Assembly: GCF_004138495.1 (NCBI RefSeq)
Contig: NZ_ML142852.1
Span: 196,901-206,555 of the forward strand
Direction: 5' to 3'
DNA: 9,655 nucleotides
Source of the DNA: Phytoactinopolyspora endophytica
GTDB lineage: Bacteria > Actinomycetota > Actinomycetes > Jiangellales > Jiangellaceae
Below the pieces are notes generated by a model, which worked only from the letters and a program-made list of their open reading frames with translations, made no database searches and had not been told where the DNA came from. Below are positions 1 to 6,842 of this stretch, piece by piece. The translations under genes and the position numbers were made by a program. The first letter of the stretch is position 1, and each line of letters starts with the position of its first letter.

Positions 1-1094
1 ATCAGTTCGCCGACGGTACGGAGGCGACGGTTGCCGAAGTGGTCGATGTCATCCGTCTCGACTCGCACCTCGTGCTCACCAGTCGTCATCTCCTCCTCGC
101 CGGCATGCAGCCGGACGAGGTACCGCAACGTCGCGATGACATCGTCGAGGGTGATGGTGTTCTGGTCCAGCGCCAGGTCGAGGCCGAGCTTCTTGTTGAG
201 CTTGTACCGACCCACCTTGGCGAGGTCGTACCGCTTCGGGTTGAAGTAGGCGTTCTCGAGCAGCTGCTGAGCGGCCTCCCGCGTGGGCGGTTCACCCGGA
301 CGCATCTTGCGGTAGATATCGAGCAGTGCTTCTTCCTGGCTGGTCGTGTGGTCCTTCTCCAGGGTGGTTCGCATCGACTCGTAGTCGCCGAACTCTTCCA
401 GGATCTGCTCGTTCGTCCAGCCGAGCGCCTTCAGCAGAACGGTGACGTTCTGCTTGCGCTTACGGTCGAGCCGGACACCGACGGTGTCTCGCTTGTCGAC
501 CTCGAACTCCAGCCAAGCACCCCGGGACGGGATGACCTTCGACGTGAAGATGTCTCGGTCCGAAGTCTTGTCGAGCGAACGCTCGAAGTACACACCAGGC
601 GAACGGACCAGCTGGGAGACGACCACCCGCTCGGTACCGTTGATGATGAATGTGCCTTTGGGTGACATCAGCGGGAAGTCGCCCATGAACACGGTCTGCG
701 ACTTGATCTCGCCGGTCTCGTTGTTGATGAACTCGGCGGTGACGAACAGGGGTGCAGAGTACGTGAAGTCACGCATCTTGCACTCGTCGATGGTGTTCTT
801 CGGATCCTCGAACCTGGGGTCGGAGAACGACAGCGACATAGTGCCGGAGAAGTCTTCGATCGGGCTGATCTCGTCGAGAATCTCCTGCAGGCCGGACGTC
901 GTGTTGATGTCCTGACGCCCTTCCGCCTCGGCCTCGGCTACGCGCGCTTGCCAGCGCGAATTTCCGAGCAGCCAGTCGAAACTGTCGATCTGGAGAGCGA
1001 GGAGGTTCGGAACCGCGAGGGGCTCCCTGAGCTTAGCGAAAGATATACGGCGGGAACCGTTTGTGGACTGTGTGGTGATGGGCGTGACGGCCAA
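1..1094 (-). CDS. rpoB: DNA-directed RNA polymerase subunit beta, 5' part (runs off left edge)
   Basis: Beta subunit of RNA polymerase, which with beta' forms the catalytic cleft. The minus-strand frame reads without a stop from 1094 to base 1 (364 codons plus two bases). It shows the actinobacterial N-terminus ([12 protein letters not shown], then [15 protein letters not shown]), followed by [39 protein letters not shown] and [17 protein letters not shown], and ends at [10 protein letters not shown]. This covers the N-terminal protrusion and lobe parts; the rifampicin-binding region lies beyond the edge. I chose the TTG at 1092-1094: GGAAGGA stands six bases upstream, and the result ([14 protein letters not shown]...) matches usual RpoB starts. 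An in-frame GTG at 1113-1115 has no ribosome-binding site, and the frame closes at a TGA at 1134-1136. Probably transcribed both by readthrough from rplL and from its own promoter near 1199-1228. Family identity is certain; the start is likely. Confidence 0.95.
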   Translation of the reverse strand, partial: MAVTPITTQSTNGSRRISFAKLREPLAVPNLLALQIDSFDWLLGNSRWQARVAEAEAEGRQDINTTSGLQEILDEISPIEDFSGTMSLSFSDPRFEDPKNTIDECKMRDFTYSAPLFVTAEFINNETGEIKSQTVFMGDFPLMSPKGTFIINGTERVVVSQLVRSPGVYFERSLDKTSDRDIFTSKVIPSRGAWLEFEVDKRDTVGVRLDRKRKQNVTVLLKALGWTNEQILEEFGDYESMRTTLEKDHTTSQEEALLDIYRKMRPGEPPTREAAQQLLENAYFNPKRYDLAKVGRYKLNKKLGLDLALDQNTITLDDVIATLRYLVRLHAGEEEMTTGEHEVRVETDDIDHFGNRRLRTVGEL

Positions 1095-1198
1095 CAGGGG
1101 TCCTTCCGAGGGCACACGGTCGGATATAGTCAATCAATCGGGCTGCACGCAGACCCCTGCCCTCATCAACGACAGGACAGTGGACAGCGCAAAATCGC

Positions 1199-1228
1199 AG
1201 TCTAGCCTAAAAGGCTCACTGCTGTCGA
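1199..1228 (-). promoter_or_regulatory. Predicted rpoB promoter (housekeeping sigma type)
   Basis: On the minus strand, TCGACA (1228-1223) and TAGACT (1204-1199) are separated by 18 bases, close to the TTGACA/TATAAT pattern of the main vegetative sigma factor. The predicted transcript would start near 1190-1195, giving about a 100-base leader before the rpoB TTG codon. A short dyad, AGCCT-TTT-AGGCT (1216-1204), fills part of the spacer and touches the -10 box. The site lies in the 315-base gap between rplL and rpoB, where a separate rpoB promoter is plausible. Inferred from sequence only. Confidence 0.55.
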
Positions 1229-1316
1229 GTGGCGGCCCATATCCGTTCCAGGACGCTCCCTATCGTGTCGTGACGCTGCAAGAAGGATCTCCCGGACGTA
1301 TCGCTCGCGTCAAGCG

Positions 1317-1335
1317 CGCGCCTCGCCTCGGCGCG
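1317..1335 (-). other. Small GC-rich hairpin in the rplL-rpoB gap
   Basis: CGCGCC (1317-1322) pairs with GGCGCG (1330-1335) around a seven-base loop. It has no T-tract, so it is not a convincing terminator. Together with the larger hairpin at 1359-1385 it could be an RNA-processing or pausing structure, as is known between rplL and rpoB in Escherichia coli (RNase III site). The rest of the gap from 1229 to 1316 shows nothing that I can name. Confidence 0.3.
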
Positions 1336-1358
1336 TCGCGCAGCCCCACAAACACCAG

Positions 1359-1385
1359 AGCCCGGCGACGTGAGGTCGCCGGGCT
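1359..1385 (-). terminator. Stem-loop after rplL (partial terminator/attenuator)
   Basis: AGCCCGGCGAC (1359-1369) and GTCGCCGGGCT (1375-1385) form a perfect 11-bp stem with a five-base loop, starting 24 bases after the rplL stop codon. On the minus strand it is followed by CTGGTGTTTGTGG, which is rich in T but not a clean T-run. This fits a leaky terminator that reduces, but does not stop, transcription into rpoB. That would match the known need for more L7/L12 than RNA polymerase. The stem is directly visible; the leakiness is inference. Confidence 0.65.
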
Positions 1386-1409
1386 TGCTGGTCTGTGAGC
1401 AGCGATGAC

Positions 1410-1802
1410 TTACTTCACGGAGATGGTGGCACCGGCGGCTTCGAGCGATTCCTTCGCCTTGTCCGCAGCCTCCTTGTTGACCTTCTCCAGCAGCGCCTTC
1501 GGGGCGCCCTCGACCAGGTCCTTGGCTTCCTTCAGCCCGAGCGACGTCAGGCCGCGAACCTCCTTGATGACCTGAATCTTCTTGTCACCGGCCGACTCGA
1601 GGATGACGTCGAACTCATCCTGTTCGACCTCGGCCTCGGCCTCGGCTCCGCCCGCTGCCGGAGCTCCGGCGGCGGCGACGGCTACCGGAGCCGCCGCAGT
1701 GACATCGAAGGTCTCTTCGAACTTCTTCACGAACTCCGAGAGCTCGATCAGGGACATCTCCTTGAACGCATCCAGGAGCTCATCGGTGCTGAGCTTCGCC
1801 AT
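1410..1802 (-). CDS. rplL: 50S ribosomal protein L7/L12
   Basis: 130 residues, normal for the family. L7/L12 dimers bind L10 to form the flexible ribosomal stalk that recruits and stimulates translation GTPases (EF-Tu, EF-G, IF2). The dimerisation domain occupies about residues 1-34 ([20 protein letters not shown]), an Ala/Gly/Pro-rich acidic hinge about 35-60, and the C-terminal globular domain about 62-130, with the conserved [21 protein letters not shown] segment bearing the factor-binding lysines. Start ATG 1800-1802 has AAAGGAA eight bases upstream; the stop is TAA. It lies 72 bases after rplJ and should be co-transcribed with it. It is followed by a strong hairpin before rpoB. Confidence 0.98.
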   Translation of the reverse strand: MAKLSTDELLDAFKEMSLIELSEFVKKFEETFDVTAAAPVAVAAAGAPAAGGAEAEAEVEQDEFDVILESAGDKKIQVIKEVRGLTSLGLKEAKDLVEGAPKALLEKVNKEAADKAKESLEAAGATISVK

Positions 1803-1874
1803 GGTGGCGGTTCCTTTCTTCGTGTTCGGCTTTTAAGACCGTTGTGGGGGTATGGGTGGGGCGTGAGAATGCAC

Positions 1875-2408
1875 TCACTCGGCAGCGTTGCCGCCGGCCT
1901 CGACCTTCTGTCGAAGCGCGTCGATGGCTCGTGCCGTCTGCGACAGCGGTGCCGCGAAGAGCGACACAGCGTTCTGCGTGGACGCCTTCATGGCACCCGC
2001 CAGCTTGGCGAGCAGAACCTCGCGCGACTCAAGGTCGGCCAGCTTCTTGACGTCTTCCGGCGTGAGAGGTGAGCCCTCGAACAGGCCACCCTTCACGGTG
2101 AGCACAGGATGGGTCTTGGCGAAGTCACGCAGCCCCTTGGCCACCTCGACCGGGTCGCCCTTGACGAAGGCGATGGCCGACGGCCCGACGAGCTGCTCGT
2201 CAGGGACCTCGACTCCGGCCTCCTTGGCCGCGAGCTTGGTCAGCGTGTTCTTCACCACGGTGTACGACGCGTTCCCGCTGAGCGATCGACGGAGTTCGGT
2301 CAATTCCTTGACCGAGAGACCGCGATACTCGGTCAGCACGACGGCGGAGGAGGTACGGAACTCCTCTGCCAGTTCGGCGACCGCGGCTGCCTTATCAGGC
2401 CTCGCCAT
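1875..2408 (-). CDS. rplJ: 50S ribosomal protein L10
   Basis: 177 residues, typical for actinobacterial L10. It anchors the L7/L12 stalk dimers to 23S rRNA. The N-terminal RNA-binding domain ([17 protein letters not shown], then [19 protein letters not shown] and [12 protein letters not shown] at about 49-60) is followed by a C-terminal helix (about 140-177) that docks L7/L12 dimers. Start ATG 2406-2408 is preceded by AAGGAG four bases upstream. In bacteria the L10-L7/L12 complex represses its own operon by binding the rplJ leader; a candidate leader with a terminator lies immediately upstream here (2492-2631). Spacing to rplL is 72 bases. Confidence 0.98.
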   Translation of the reverse strand: MARPDKAAAVAELAEEFRTSSAVVLTEYRGLSVKELTELRRSLSGNASYTVVKNTLTKLAAKEAGVEVPDEQLVGPSAIAFVKGDPVEVAKGLRDFAKTHPVLTVKGGLFEGSPLTPEDVKKLADLESREVLLAKLAGAMKASTQNAVSLFAAPLSQTARAIDALRQKVEAGGNAAE

Positions 2409-2491
2409 GGGACTCCTTATGACGCACGGATGGGTTTGTCACCACCGCAGACCGCCCGCCTGACACTGACATGTTCGCCGGTCCCGTGCAT

Positions 2492-2521
2492 AAAAAACGC
2501 CCCGGCACAGGGCACGGGGCG
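2492..2521 (-). terminator. Rho-independent terminator (attenuator) in the rplJ leader
   Basis: On the minus strand CGCCCCG (2521-2515) pairs with CGGGGCG (2504-2498) around a ten-base loop, followed at once by six T (2497-2492). It lies 83 bases before the rplJ start codon and downstream of the predicted rplJ promoter, so it fits transcription attenuation inside the leader better than the end of the upstream gene. The 5' arm can also pair with GCACGGG at 2489-2483, an alternative that excludes the terminator stem. That the choice is governed by L10 is inference. Confidence 0.75.
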
Positions 2522-2631
2522 GACGCCGCATCATAGATACAGCTTCGTCATCCATACACCTGCGCGGGCCGCCCGCATGCGCGGGACCTTCGTCATGCCA
2601 AACAGCATGAAACCGGCGGTCTTCGGCAATC
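2492..2631 (-). promoter_or_regulatory. L10 (rplJ) leader RNA element
   Basis: Untranslated leader between the predicted promoter and rplJ. Read on the minus strand it contains GCCGAAGACCGCCGG near its 5' end, then two small hairpins (CATGC-TGTTTG-GCATG, 2609-2594, and CCCGC-GCAT-GCGGG, 2585-2572), then GGCCCGCGCAGGTG (2570-2557), and ends in a rho-independent terminator. From memory these GAAGACCGC and CGCGCAGGTG elements are typical of the L10 leader family (Rfam L10_leader), the site where L10-L7/L12 represses its own synthesis. A 9-base sequence ATGACGAAG occurs twice in it (2596-2588 and 2551-2543). A covariance-model search would settle the exact limits. Confidence 0.7.
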
Positions 2632-2635
2632 AACT

Positions 2636-2665
2636 AGTCTACGGGCACACCGTGCCCATCGCCAA
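2636..2665 (-). promoter_or_regulatory. Predicted rplJ promoter
   Basis: On the minus strand TTGGCG (2665-2660) and TAGACT (2641-2636) are 18 bases apart, giving a likely start near 2630, exactly at the 5' end of the L10-leader-like sequence. The spacer contains a perfect dyad GGGCAC-GGT-GTGCCC (2657-2643). The -10 hexamer and spacing equal those of the predicted rpoB promoter. The 84 bases between this site and the stop codon of the upstream hydrolase gene (2666-2749) show only a weak five-bp hairpin and no clear terminator. Confidence 0.6.
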
Positions 2666-2749
2666 ACCGGCGTCTCGACAGCTCCCACCACGCGCCCGAC
2701 CGAACGCAATCTATTCGCATTCCCCACCAGGCGTGCCTTCCCGCCTCAT

Positions 2750-4540
2750 TTACCAGAGCCGGTCCTCGTCCTCCATGTCGAACGACTGGACCATGTCACG
2801 CAACTCGTCCAGCTTCTCCTCAGACCAGTCCTGGTCCGGCGGTACCACCATGAGCCAGGCATCGACGAGCTCGCCGCCATAGTTATGCGCGTGCCCGACC
2901 GGCATGAGTGCGGATACGGCCATGTCCGCGGTCAGCTGCCAGAACGTGACGAACGGATACCAGTTGAAGTTCGGCAGCACATCCGGCCCGCGTTCCTCCC
3001 GCATCCAGTCCGGCTGAGACCAGATCAAGTCGGGCGCCCAGAACGAGACGGGATCGGACGAGTGCTGCATGAACAGTACTCGCGGCTCTTCCCAGCCCGA
3101 CACGTCCATGGGGTCCTGCCAGCCACCCCAGAACCGGACGGTCTCACCACCCTGATACTCGGGCAGCCGCTGGAGCGAGCCTGGGTCCCGGTCCTCGGTG
3201 AACTCCTCGCGCAGCGGATGCCATGTCGGTGAACCGACCCACAACGCACCGTCGACCTTCGCTCTGAGTTCATCCAGGTCGTCGAACGCCGCGGCGCTCC
3301 CGACCGCCCCGAAGCTCTCACCGTACGCCACAAGTTTGGGGCGAGAGTCCTCGTCAAGCCTTGACCAGTACTCGTAGACCGCGTCGAACAACTCCTCGCC
3401 GGCGATATCCACCTGCTCGCCTTCAGCCAGGAACGATAACCAACTCGGCAGGTAGGAGTACTGCATCGAGACGATCGCGGAGTTTCCGTTGTACAGGTGT
3501 TCCAGCGCATCGGCCGCGGCTTCGTCAACCCAACCGGTACCGGTCGCCGTGACCACGACCAGCACCTCGCGGTCGAAGCCGCCGGCCCGCTCCAGCTCAC
3601 GTACCGCGAGCGACGCCTGACCTGCCGGGGTCTCGGCGGTGTCCATGCCGACGTACGTCCGCACCGGGTCCATCGCAGGCAGACCGCTGAACTCCTCGAT
3701 CTCTTCGGCTGTAGGACCTTGCGAGATGAACTCCCGGCCCTTTCGGCCCAGCGAGTCCCACGTCACCAGCGATCCGGGACCACCCGAGTGGGTGCCGATG
3801 GCCGGTGAGCTCTCCCCCGCCATGGTCTCCTGATTGATCGCCGCGAAAGCGCTGTTCGCAGCCCCGAGGAACCAGGGATAGAACAGTCCGGTCCACGACC
3901 ACACCGCCAGACCCGTGACGACGAGCGCGGACAGGACGACGGCGAGTTGCACCGGCACCCACCTGGCAAAGAACCGGCCGAGTCGTCGCGACGCCCCACG
4001 AAGCAGTCTGCCGATGGCCAGGAACCCGATGAAGAGCAGGAACGAGATCAGGAGGATGAAGATGTAGTGATACAGCCGCGGGCTGTCCACGTCCATGAGA
4101 TCACGCAGGTCGCTCTGCCAACGCGCTGAGCCCGCCATATACCAGGCCGCCGACGCCGTGCCGACGATGCCGAGCACCGTCCACGCCGCAGTCACGGTCT
4201 GCCGCGCCAGCGGCCGGCCGCGCCGCGTTTTACGGATGATCAGTCTGACGAGCACACCGATCAGCGCCCCGATGGCATAGCCGATCGTCGCCGTGACCCC
4301 CGTCACGAGCGCTTGGTAGTACCAGGTCCGCGGGAGCAGGGACGGCGTGAGCGACCAGCAGAAGAAGAAGGTCCCGACCAGGGAGCCGGCGAAATCGAGC
4401 CGAAGCCAGGTGATCAGACGTCCCAGGACCGGGACCCGGCGCACTGCCGAAAGGCGACGCTGAACAGCTGGGAGCCTACGGCGAAGCGGCGCCGAACGCT
4501 CGACCAAGATGTCCATCACCGACATGCCGTGCATCCCCAT
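2750..4540 (-). CDS. Membrane-anchored alpha/beta-hydrolase (Abhydrolase_9 / former DUF2319 type)
   Basis: 596 residues. The N-terminal third has five hydrophobic segments (about 50-70, 77-101, 116-136, 157-180, 196-221); the rest is a soluble alpha/beta-hydrolase domain. Catalytic candidates are Ser409 in the nucleophile elbow GESFG, Asp496 in HSSDPVSFW and His550 or His552 in GHAHNYG; the family-like TGTGWVD motif is at 333-339. These fit the actinobacterial Abhydrolase_9 family (PF10081, with PF15420 N-terminal part), whose substrate is unknown. Arg-rich segments (17-48, 103-113, 181-194) place the N-terminus inside and, with five helices, the catalytic domain outside the membrane. The gene sits between rplA and rplJ on their strand. 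The start is uncertain: ATG 4540 lies five bases after an 18-bp hairpin with no ribosome-binding site; ATG at 4525, with GGGG nine bases upstream, or at 4516 may be used. Numbering is from 4540. Confidence 0.88.
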   Translation of the reverse strand: MGMHGMSVMDILVERSAPLRRRLPAVQRRLSAVRRVPVLGRLITWLRLDFAGSLVGTFFFCWSLTPSLLPRTWYYQALVTGVTATIGYAIGALIGVLVRLIIRKTRRGRPLARQTVTAAWTVLGIVGTASAAWYMAGSARWQSDLRDLMDVDSPRLYHYIFILLISFLLFIGFLAIGRLLRGASRRLGRFFARWVPVQLAVVLSALVVTGLAVWSWTGLFYPWFLGAANSAFAAINQETMAGESSPAIGTHSGGPGSLVTWDSLGRKGREFISQGPTAEEIEEFSGLPAMDPVRTYVGMDTAETPAGQASLAVRELERAGGFDREVLVVVTATGTGWVDEAAADALEHLYNGNSAIVSMQYSYLPSWLSFLAEGEQVDIAGEELFDAVYEYWSRLDEDSRPKLVAYGESFGAVGSAAAFDDLDELRAKVDGALWVGSPTWHPLREEFTEDRDPGSLQRLPEYQGGETVRFWGGWQDPMDVSGWEEPRVLFMQHSSDPVSFWAPDLIWSQPDWMREERGPDVLPNFNWYPFVTFWQLTADMAVSALMPVGHAHNYGGELVDAWLMVVPPDQDWSEEKLDELRDMVQSFDMEDEDRLW

Positions 4541-4545
4541 TCAAA

Positions 4546-4588
4546 GGGCCAGCCGCGGTGCCGTTCGAATCGGCACCGCGGCTGGCCC
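4546..4588 (-). terminator. Perfect 18-bp hairpin after rplA
   Basis: GGGCCAGCCGCGGTGCCG (4546-4563) and its exact complement (4571-4588) flank a seven-base loop. It begins seven bases after the rplA stop codon. On the minus strand it is followed only by TTTGA and then the first ATG of the hydrolase gene, so the T-tract is short. It probably ends or strongly reduces the rplK-rplA transcript and stabilises its 3' end. On the plus strand no T-tract follows, so termination of antisense transcription is unlikely. Confidence 0.75.
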
Positions 4589-4595
4589 GGATATT

Positions 4596-5306
4596 TCATG
4601 CTCGCGCAGGCTCAGATGCACGGATCTTGCCTGGGTCGACCGGAATGCCCGGCCCCATCGTCGACGTCATCGTCGCCTTCTTGATGTAGCGACCCTTGGA
4701 CGACGACGGCTTGAGACGGTTGATCTCGTCCAGTGCCGCGGCGTAGTTCTCCATGAGCGCGTCCTCGGTGAAGGACGCCTTGCCGATGATGAAATGCAGG
4801 TTGGCGTGGCGATCGACTCGGAACTCGATCTTTCCGCCCTTGATCTCCGATACCGCCTTGGTGACGTCGACCGTCACAGTACCTGTCTTGGGGTTCGGCA
4901 TCAGGCCACGCGGGCCGAGCACCCGCCCAAGCCGCCCGACCTTGCCCATCAGATCGGGAGTGGCGACCACCGCGTCGAAGTCGAGCCGGCCACCCTGGAC
5001 CTCCTCGATCAGCTCATCGCCACCGACGATATCGGCGCCGGCGTCCGTCGCCTCCTGCGCCTTCGGACCCACGGCGAAGACCAGGACCCGAGCGGTCTTG
5101 CCGGTGCCGTGCGGCAGGTTGACGGTGCCACGGACCATCTCGTCGGCCTTGCGCGGGTCGACGCCCAGTCGCAATGCGACCTCGACGGTCGGATCGTACT
5201 TCGTGCTATTGGTCTCCTTGACCAGGCGAACTGCTTCCACGGCCGAGTAGAGACGACTCTGGTCGATCTTCTCGGCGGCTGCCCGGTAGGCCTTGCTGCG
5301 CTTCAT
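4596..5306 (-). CDS. rplA: 50S ribosomal protein L1
   Basis: 236 residues, full length. L1 binds 23S rRNA at the mobile L1 stalk, which helps release deacylated tRNA from the E site, and is a known translational repressor of its own L11-L1 mRNA. The signature ([16 protein letters not shown] at about 124-139, then KTGTV) and the RNA-binding stretches near both ends of the chain ([30 protein letters not shown] near the C-terminus) are intact. Start ATG 5304-5306 has AGGAG five bases upstream. It follows rplK after 117 bases and ends just before a strong hairpin, so rplK-rplA probably form the end of the secE-nusG transcript. Confidence 0.98.
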   Translation of the reverse strand: MKRSKAYRAAAEKIDQSRLYSAVEAVRLVKETNSTKYDPTVEVALRLGVDPRKADEMVRGTVNLPHGTGKTARVLVFAVGPKAQEATDAGADIVGGDELIEEVQGGRLDFDAVVATPDLMGKVGRLGRVLGPRGLMPNPKTGTVTVDVTKAVSEIKGGKIEFRVDRHANLHFIIGKASFTEDALMENYAAALDEINRLKPSSSKGRYIKKATMTSTMGPGIPVDPGKIRASEPARA

Positions 5307-5423
5307 CTTCGCTCCTGTAGAAAGGTCGGGAGTCGTGGTACGGGCCAGCGCTGCCCTTCCACTGTGCGGTCTGTCAGGTCCGCGGTTCTCGCGCCGACCC
5401 AGCCGGTGCGCACCGCGGGACGA
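5307..5423 (-). other. rplK-rplA intergenic region with a 12-bp palindrome
   Basis: This 117-base gap is long for two co-transcribed ribosomal genes. A perfect palindrome CGGTGCGCACCG (5404-5415) sits just after the rplK stop, and GCGG/CCGC arms later in the gap can form a small stem. It holds the rplA ribosome-binding site at its end. L1 autoregulation in other bacteria uses an mRNA mimic of its 23S site, so such a site could be here or before rplK, but I cannot identify one with confidence. Confidence 0.3.
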
Positions 5424-5852
5424 CTACTGAACGTTGACACCCATCTGCCGGGCGGTACCGGCGATGATCTTCTCCGCCGCGTCCAAGTCATACGCGTTGA
5501 GATCGGGCATCTTCTGCTCAGCGATCGCACGCACCTGATCGCGTGTGATGGTCGCAGCCTTCACACGATGCGGCTCGCCCGAGCCCTTCTCGACCCCGGC
5601 GGCCTTGAGAATCAGCTTCGCCGCGGGCGGCGTCTTGGTGACGAACGTGAAGGACCGGTCCTCGTATACCGTGATCTCGACCGGCACCACGTCACCACGC
5701 TGGTTCTCGGTGGCGGCGTTGTACGCCTTGCAGAACTCCATGATGTTGACGCCGTGCTGGCCCAATGCGGGCCCCACGGGCGGCGCGGGTGTCGCCTGAC
5801 CGGCCTGGATCTGGAGCTTGATCAGGCCTGCGACTTTCTTCTTCGCGGGCAT
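5424..5852 (-). CDS. rplK: 50S ribosomal protein L11
   Basis: 142 residues, the usual length. L11 binds the GTPase-associated region of 23S rRNA at the base of the stalk, is required for RelA activation, and is the site of thiostrepton and micrococcin action. The N-terminal domain has the proline-rich linker ([21 protein letters not shown], about residues 20-40), including the Pro residues at which thiopeptide resistance changes occur. The C-terminal rRNA-binding domain starts about residue 75 ([20 protein letters not shown]). Start is ATG 5850-5852, with GAGGA motifs both three and ten bases upstream; stop is TAG. It is 90 bases downstream of nusG. Confidence 0.98.
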   Translation of the reverse strand: MPAKKKVAGLIKLQIQAGQATPAPPVGPALGQHGVNIMEFCKAYNAATENQRGDVVPVEITVYEDRSFTFVTKTPPAAKLILKAAGVEKGSGEPHRVKAATITRDQVRAIAEQKMPDLNAYDLDAAEKIIAGTARQMGVNVQ

Positions 5853-5902
5853 CTTCCTCGGGTCCTCGTCGTTCCTTCTCGGTTGTGTGTCGTTGACGAT
5901 GT

Positions 5903-5919
5903 GGCCGCTGTGTGCGGCC
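5903..5919 (-). other. Small hairpin between nusG and rplK
   Basis: GGCCGC (5903-5908) pairs with GCGGCC (5914-5919) around a five-base loop in the 90-base nusG-rplK gap. On the minus strand no T-tract follows, so it is not a clear terminator. It could be part of a leader structure for rplK, but the sequence alone does not show this. Confidence 0.3.
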
Positions 5920-5942
5920 CCTAGTGTCCCTTGACGGAGAAA

Positions 5943-6797
5943 CTAGAGCTTCTGGATCTGATTGAACGACAACTCGACAGGCGTCTCCCTGCCGAAGATC
6001 TCAACCAGGCCTTTCACCTTCTGCGAGTCGACGTTGATCTCGTTGATGGTGGCGTGCAGCGTGGCGAACGGTCCATCCACGACCATGACGGAGTCTCCGA
6101 CCTCGAAGTCGACGACTTCCACCTGCTGCTTCTTCTTCTCTTCCGTCTGGACGACCGGTTCCTCGAACTCCGGCGCGAGCCAGCGCTCCACCTCGGCGAG
6201 ACTGAGGGGCAATGGCTGGTTTCCGTGGCCGACGAAGCCGGTCACTGCTGGCGTATGCCGCACCGCCGCCCACGACTCGTCGGACATGTCCATACGGACG
6301 AGCACGTAACCGGGGAACCGGTTGCGCTTCACCATCCGGCGTTGTCCGCCCTTGATCTCGGCGACCTCTTCTGTCGGAACCTCGACCTCGAAGATCTGCT
6401 CCTCCATATTGAGGCTGCTGATCCGGTTCTCGAGGTTCACCCGCACACGGTTCTCCATGCCGGAATACGTCTGGATCACATACCAGCCGCCTGGCTTGGC
6501 CCGCAGGACTCGACGGAACTCCTCGAGCGGGTCGACCGGCTCATCCGCCTCGGGCGTGACGTCACCAGACTCATCGGCCTGTTCGTCCTGCTCGGCGGTG
6601 TCGGTCGACTCATCGTCGGCTGCGGTCGGCTCATCGTCGGCTGCGGCCTCGTCGTCAACGATCGACTCATCGTCCGCGGTCGGCTCGTCGACGGCGGGCA
6701 CATCGGCCTGCTCGTCCGGGCCGACGGCCTGGGTCGGCTCATCGTCAGCGGTCGGCTCCGCGGCTGCGTCGTCGACGGGCGCGTACTGTTCGGACAC
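5943..6797 (-). CDS. nusG: Transcription termination/antitermination protein NusG with acidic N-terminal extension
   Basis: 284 residues. NusG binds RNA polymerase over the cleft through its NGN domain (about 104-211: [46 protein letters not shown]) and contacts ribosomal protein S10 or Rho through its C-terminal KOW domain (about 230-284: [23 protein letters not shown]). About 100 residues ahead of NGN are acidic, low in complexity and probably disordered, built from repeated [12 protein letters not shown] units; such extensions are common in actinobacterial NusG. The start is GTG 6795-6797; the best ribosome-binding site, AGGAGG, lies 14 bases upstream, a little far, but no closer start fits. 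It is separated from secE by 45 bases, so the two are surely co-transcribed. Confidence 0.97.
   Translation of the reverse strand: MSEQYAPVDDAAAEPTADDEPTQAVGPDEQADVPAVDEPTADDESIVDDEAAADDEPTAADDESTDTAEQDEQADESGDVTPEADEPVDPLEEFRRVLRAKPGGWYVIQTYSGMENRVRVNLENRISSLNMEEQIFEVEVPTEEVAEIKGGQRRMVKRNRFPGYVLVRMDMSDESWAAVRHTPAVTGFVGHGNQPLPLSLAEVERWLAPEFEEPVVQTEEKKKQQVEVVDFEVGDSVMVVDGPFATLHATINEINVDSQKVKGLVEIFGRETPVELSFNQIQKL
6609..6646 (-). repeat. In-gene direct repeat encoding acidic NusG units
   Basis: CTCATCGTCGGCTGCGG occurs twice in tandem with a 21-base period (6609-6625 and 6630-6646, plus-strand reading), and degenerate copies lie further on (near 6667 and 6738). It encodes the seven-residue [14 protein letters not shown] units of the acidic NusG tail. 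Because the period is a multiple of three, copy-number change would keep the frame. Confidence 0.7.
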
Positions 6798-6842
6798 GGT
6801 ACGGACTTCTTCCTCCTGGTAGCTACTGTGCCTTGGCGGGGC

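Noticed and set aside
39..915. Plus-strand open frames over the left end
   Set aside because: They are antisense to the clear rpoB coding frame, which reads unbroken on the minus strand.
1395..2072. Plus-strand open frame across rplL and part of rplJ
   Set aside because: Shadow of two well-supported ribosomal genes, with no ribosome-binding site or recognisable protein features.
2439..2633. 64-codon minus-strand frame before rplJ (possible leader peptide)
   Set aside because: It begins at a TTG without a ribosome-binding site almost at the predicted transcript start and covers the structured L10-type leader and terminator; better explained as non-coding RNA.
4546..4588. Perfect inverted repeat as a possible insertion-sequence end or attachment site
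   Set aside because: No transposase, integrase or target duplication is present; position right after the rplA stop fits a transcription terminator.
4509..5924. Long plus-strand open frame (471 codons) across rplA and rplK
   Set aside because: It is antisense to two certain ribosomal genes; long open antisense frames are expected from strong G/C bias at third positions, and the translation resembles no protein.
6609..6760. Short repeats as a possible CRISPR array or regulatory repeat
   Set aside because: Repeats are in frame, contiguous, degenerate and encode the acidic NusG tail; there are no spacers of even length.
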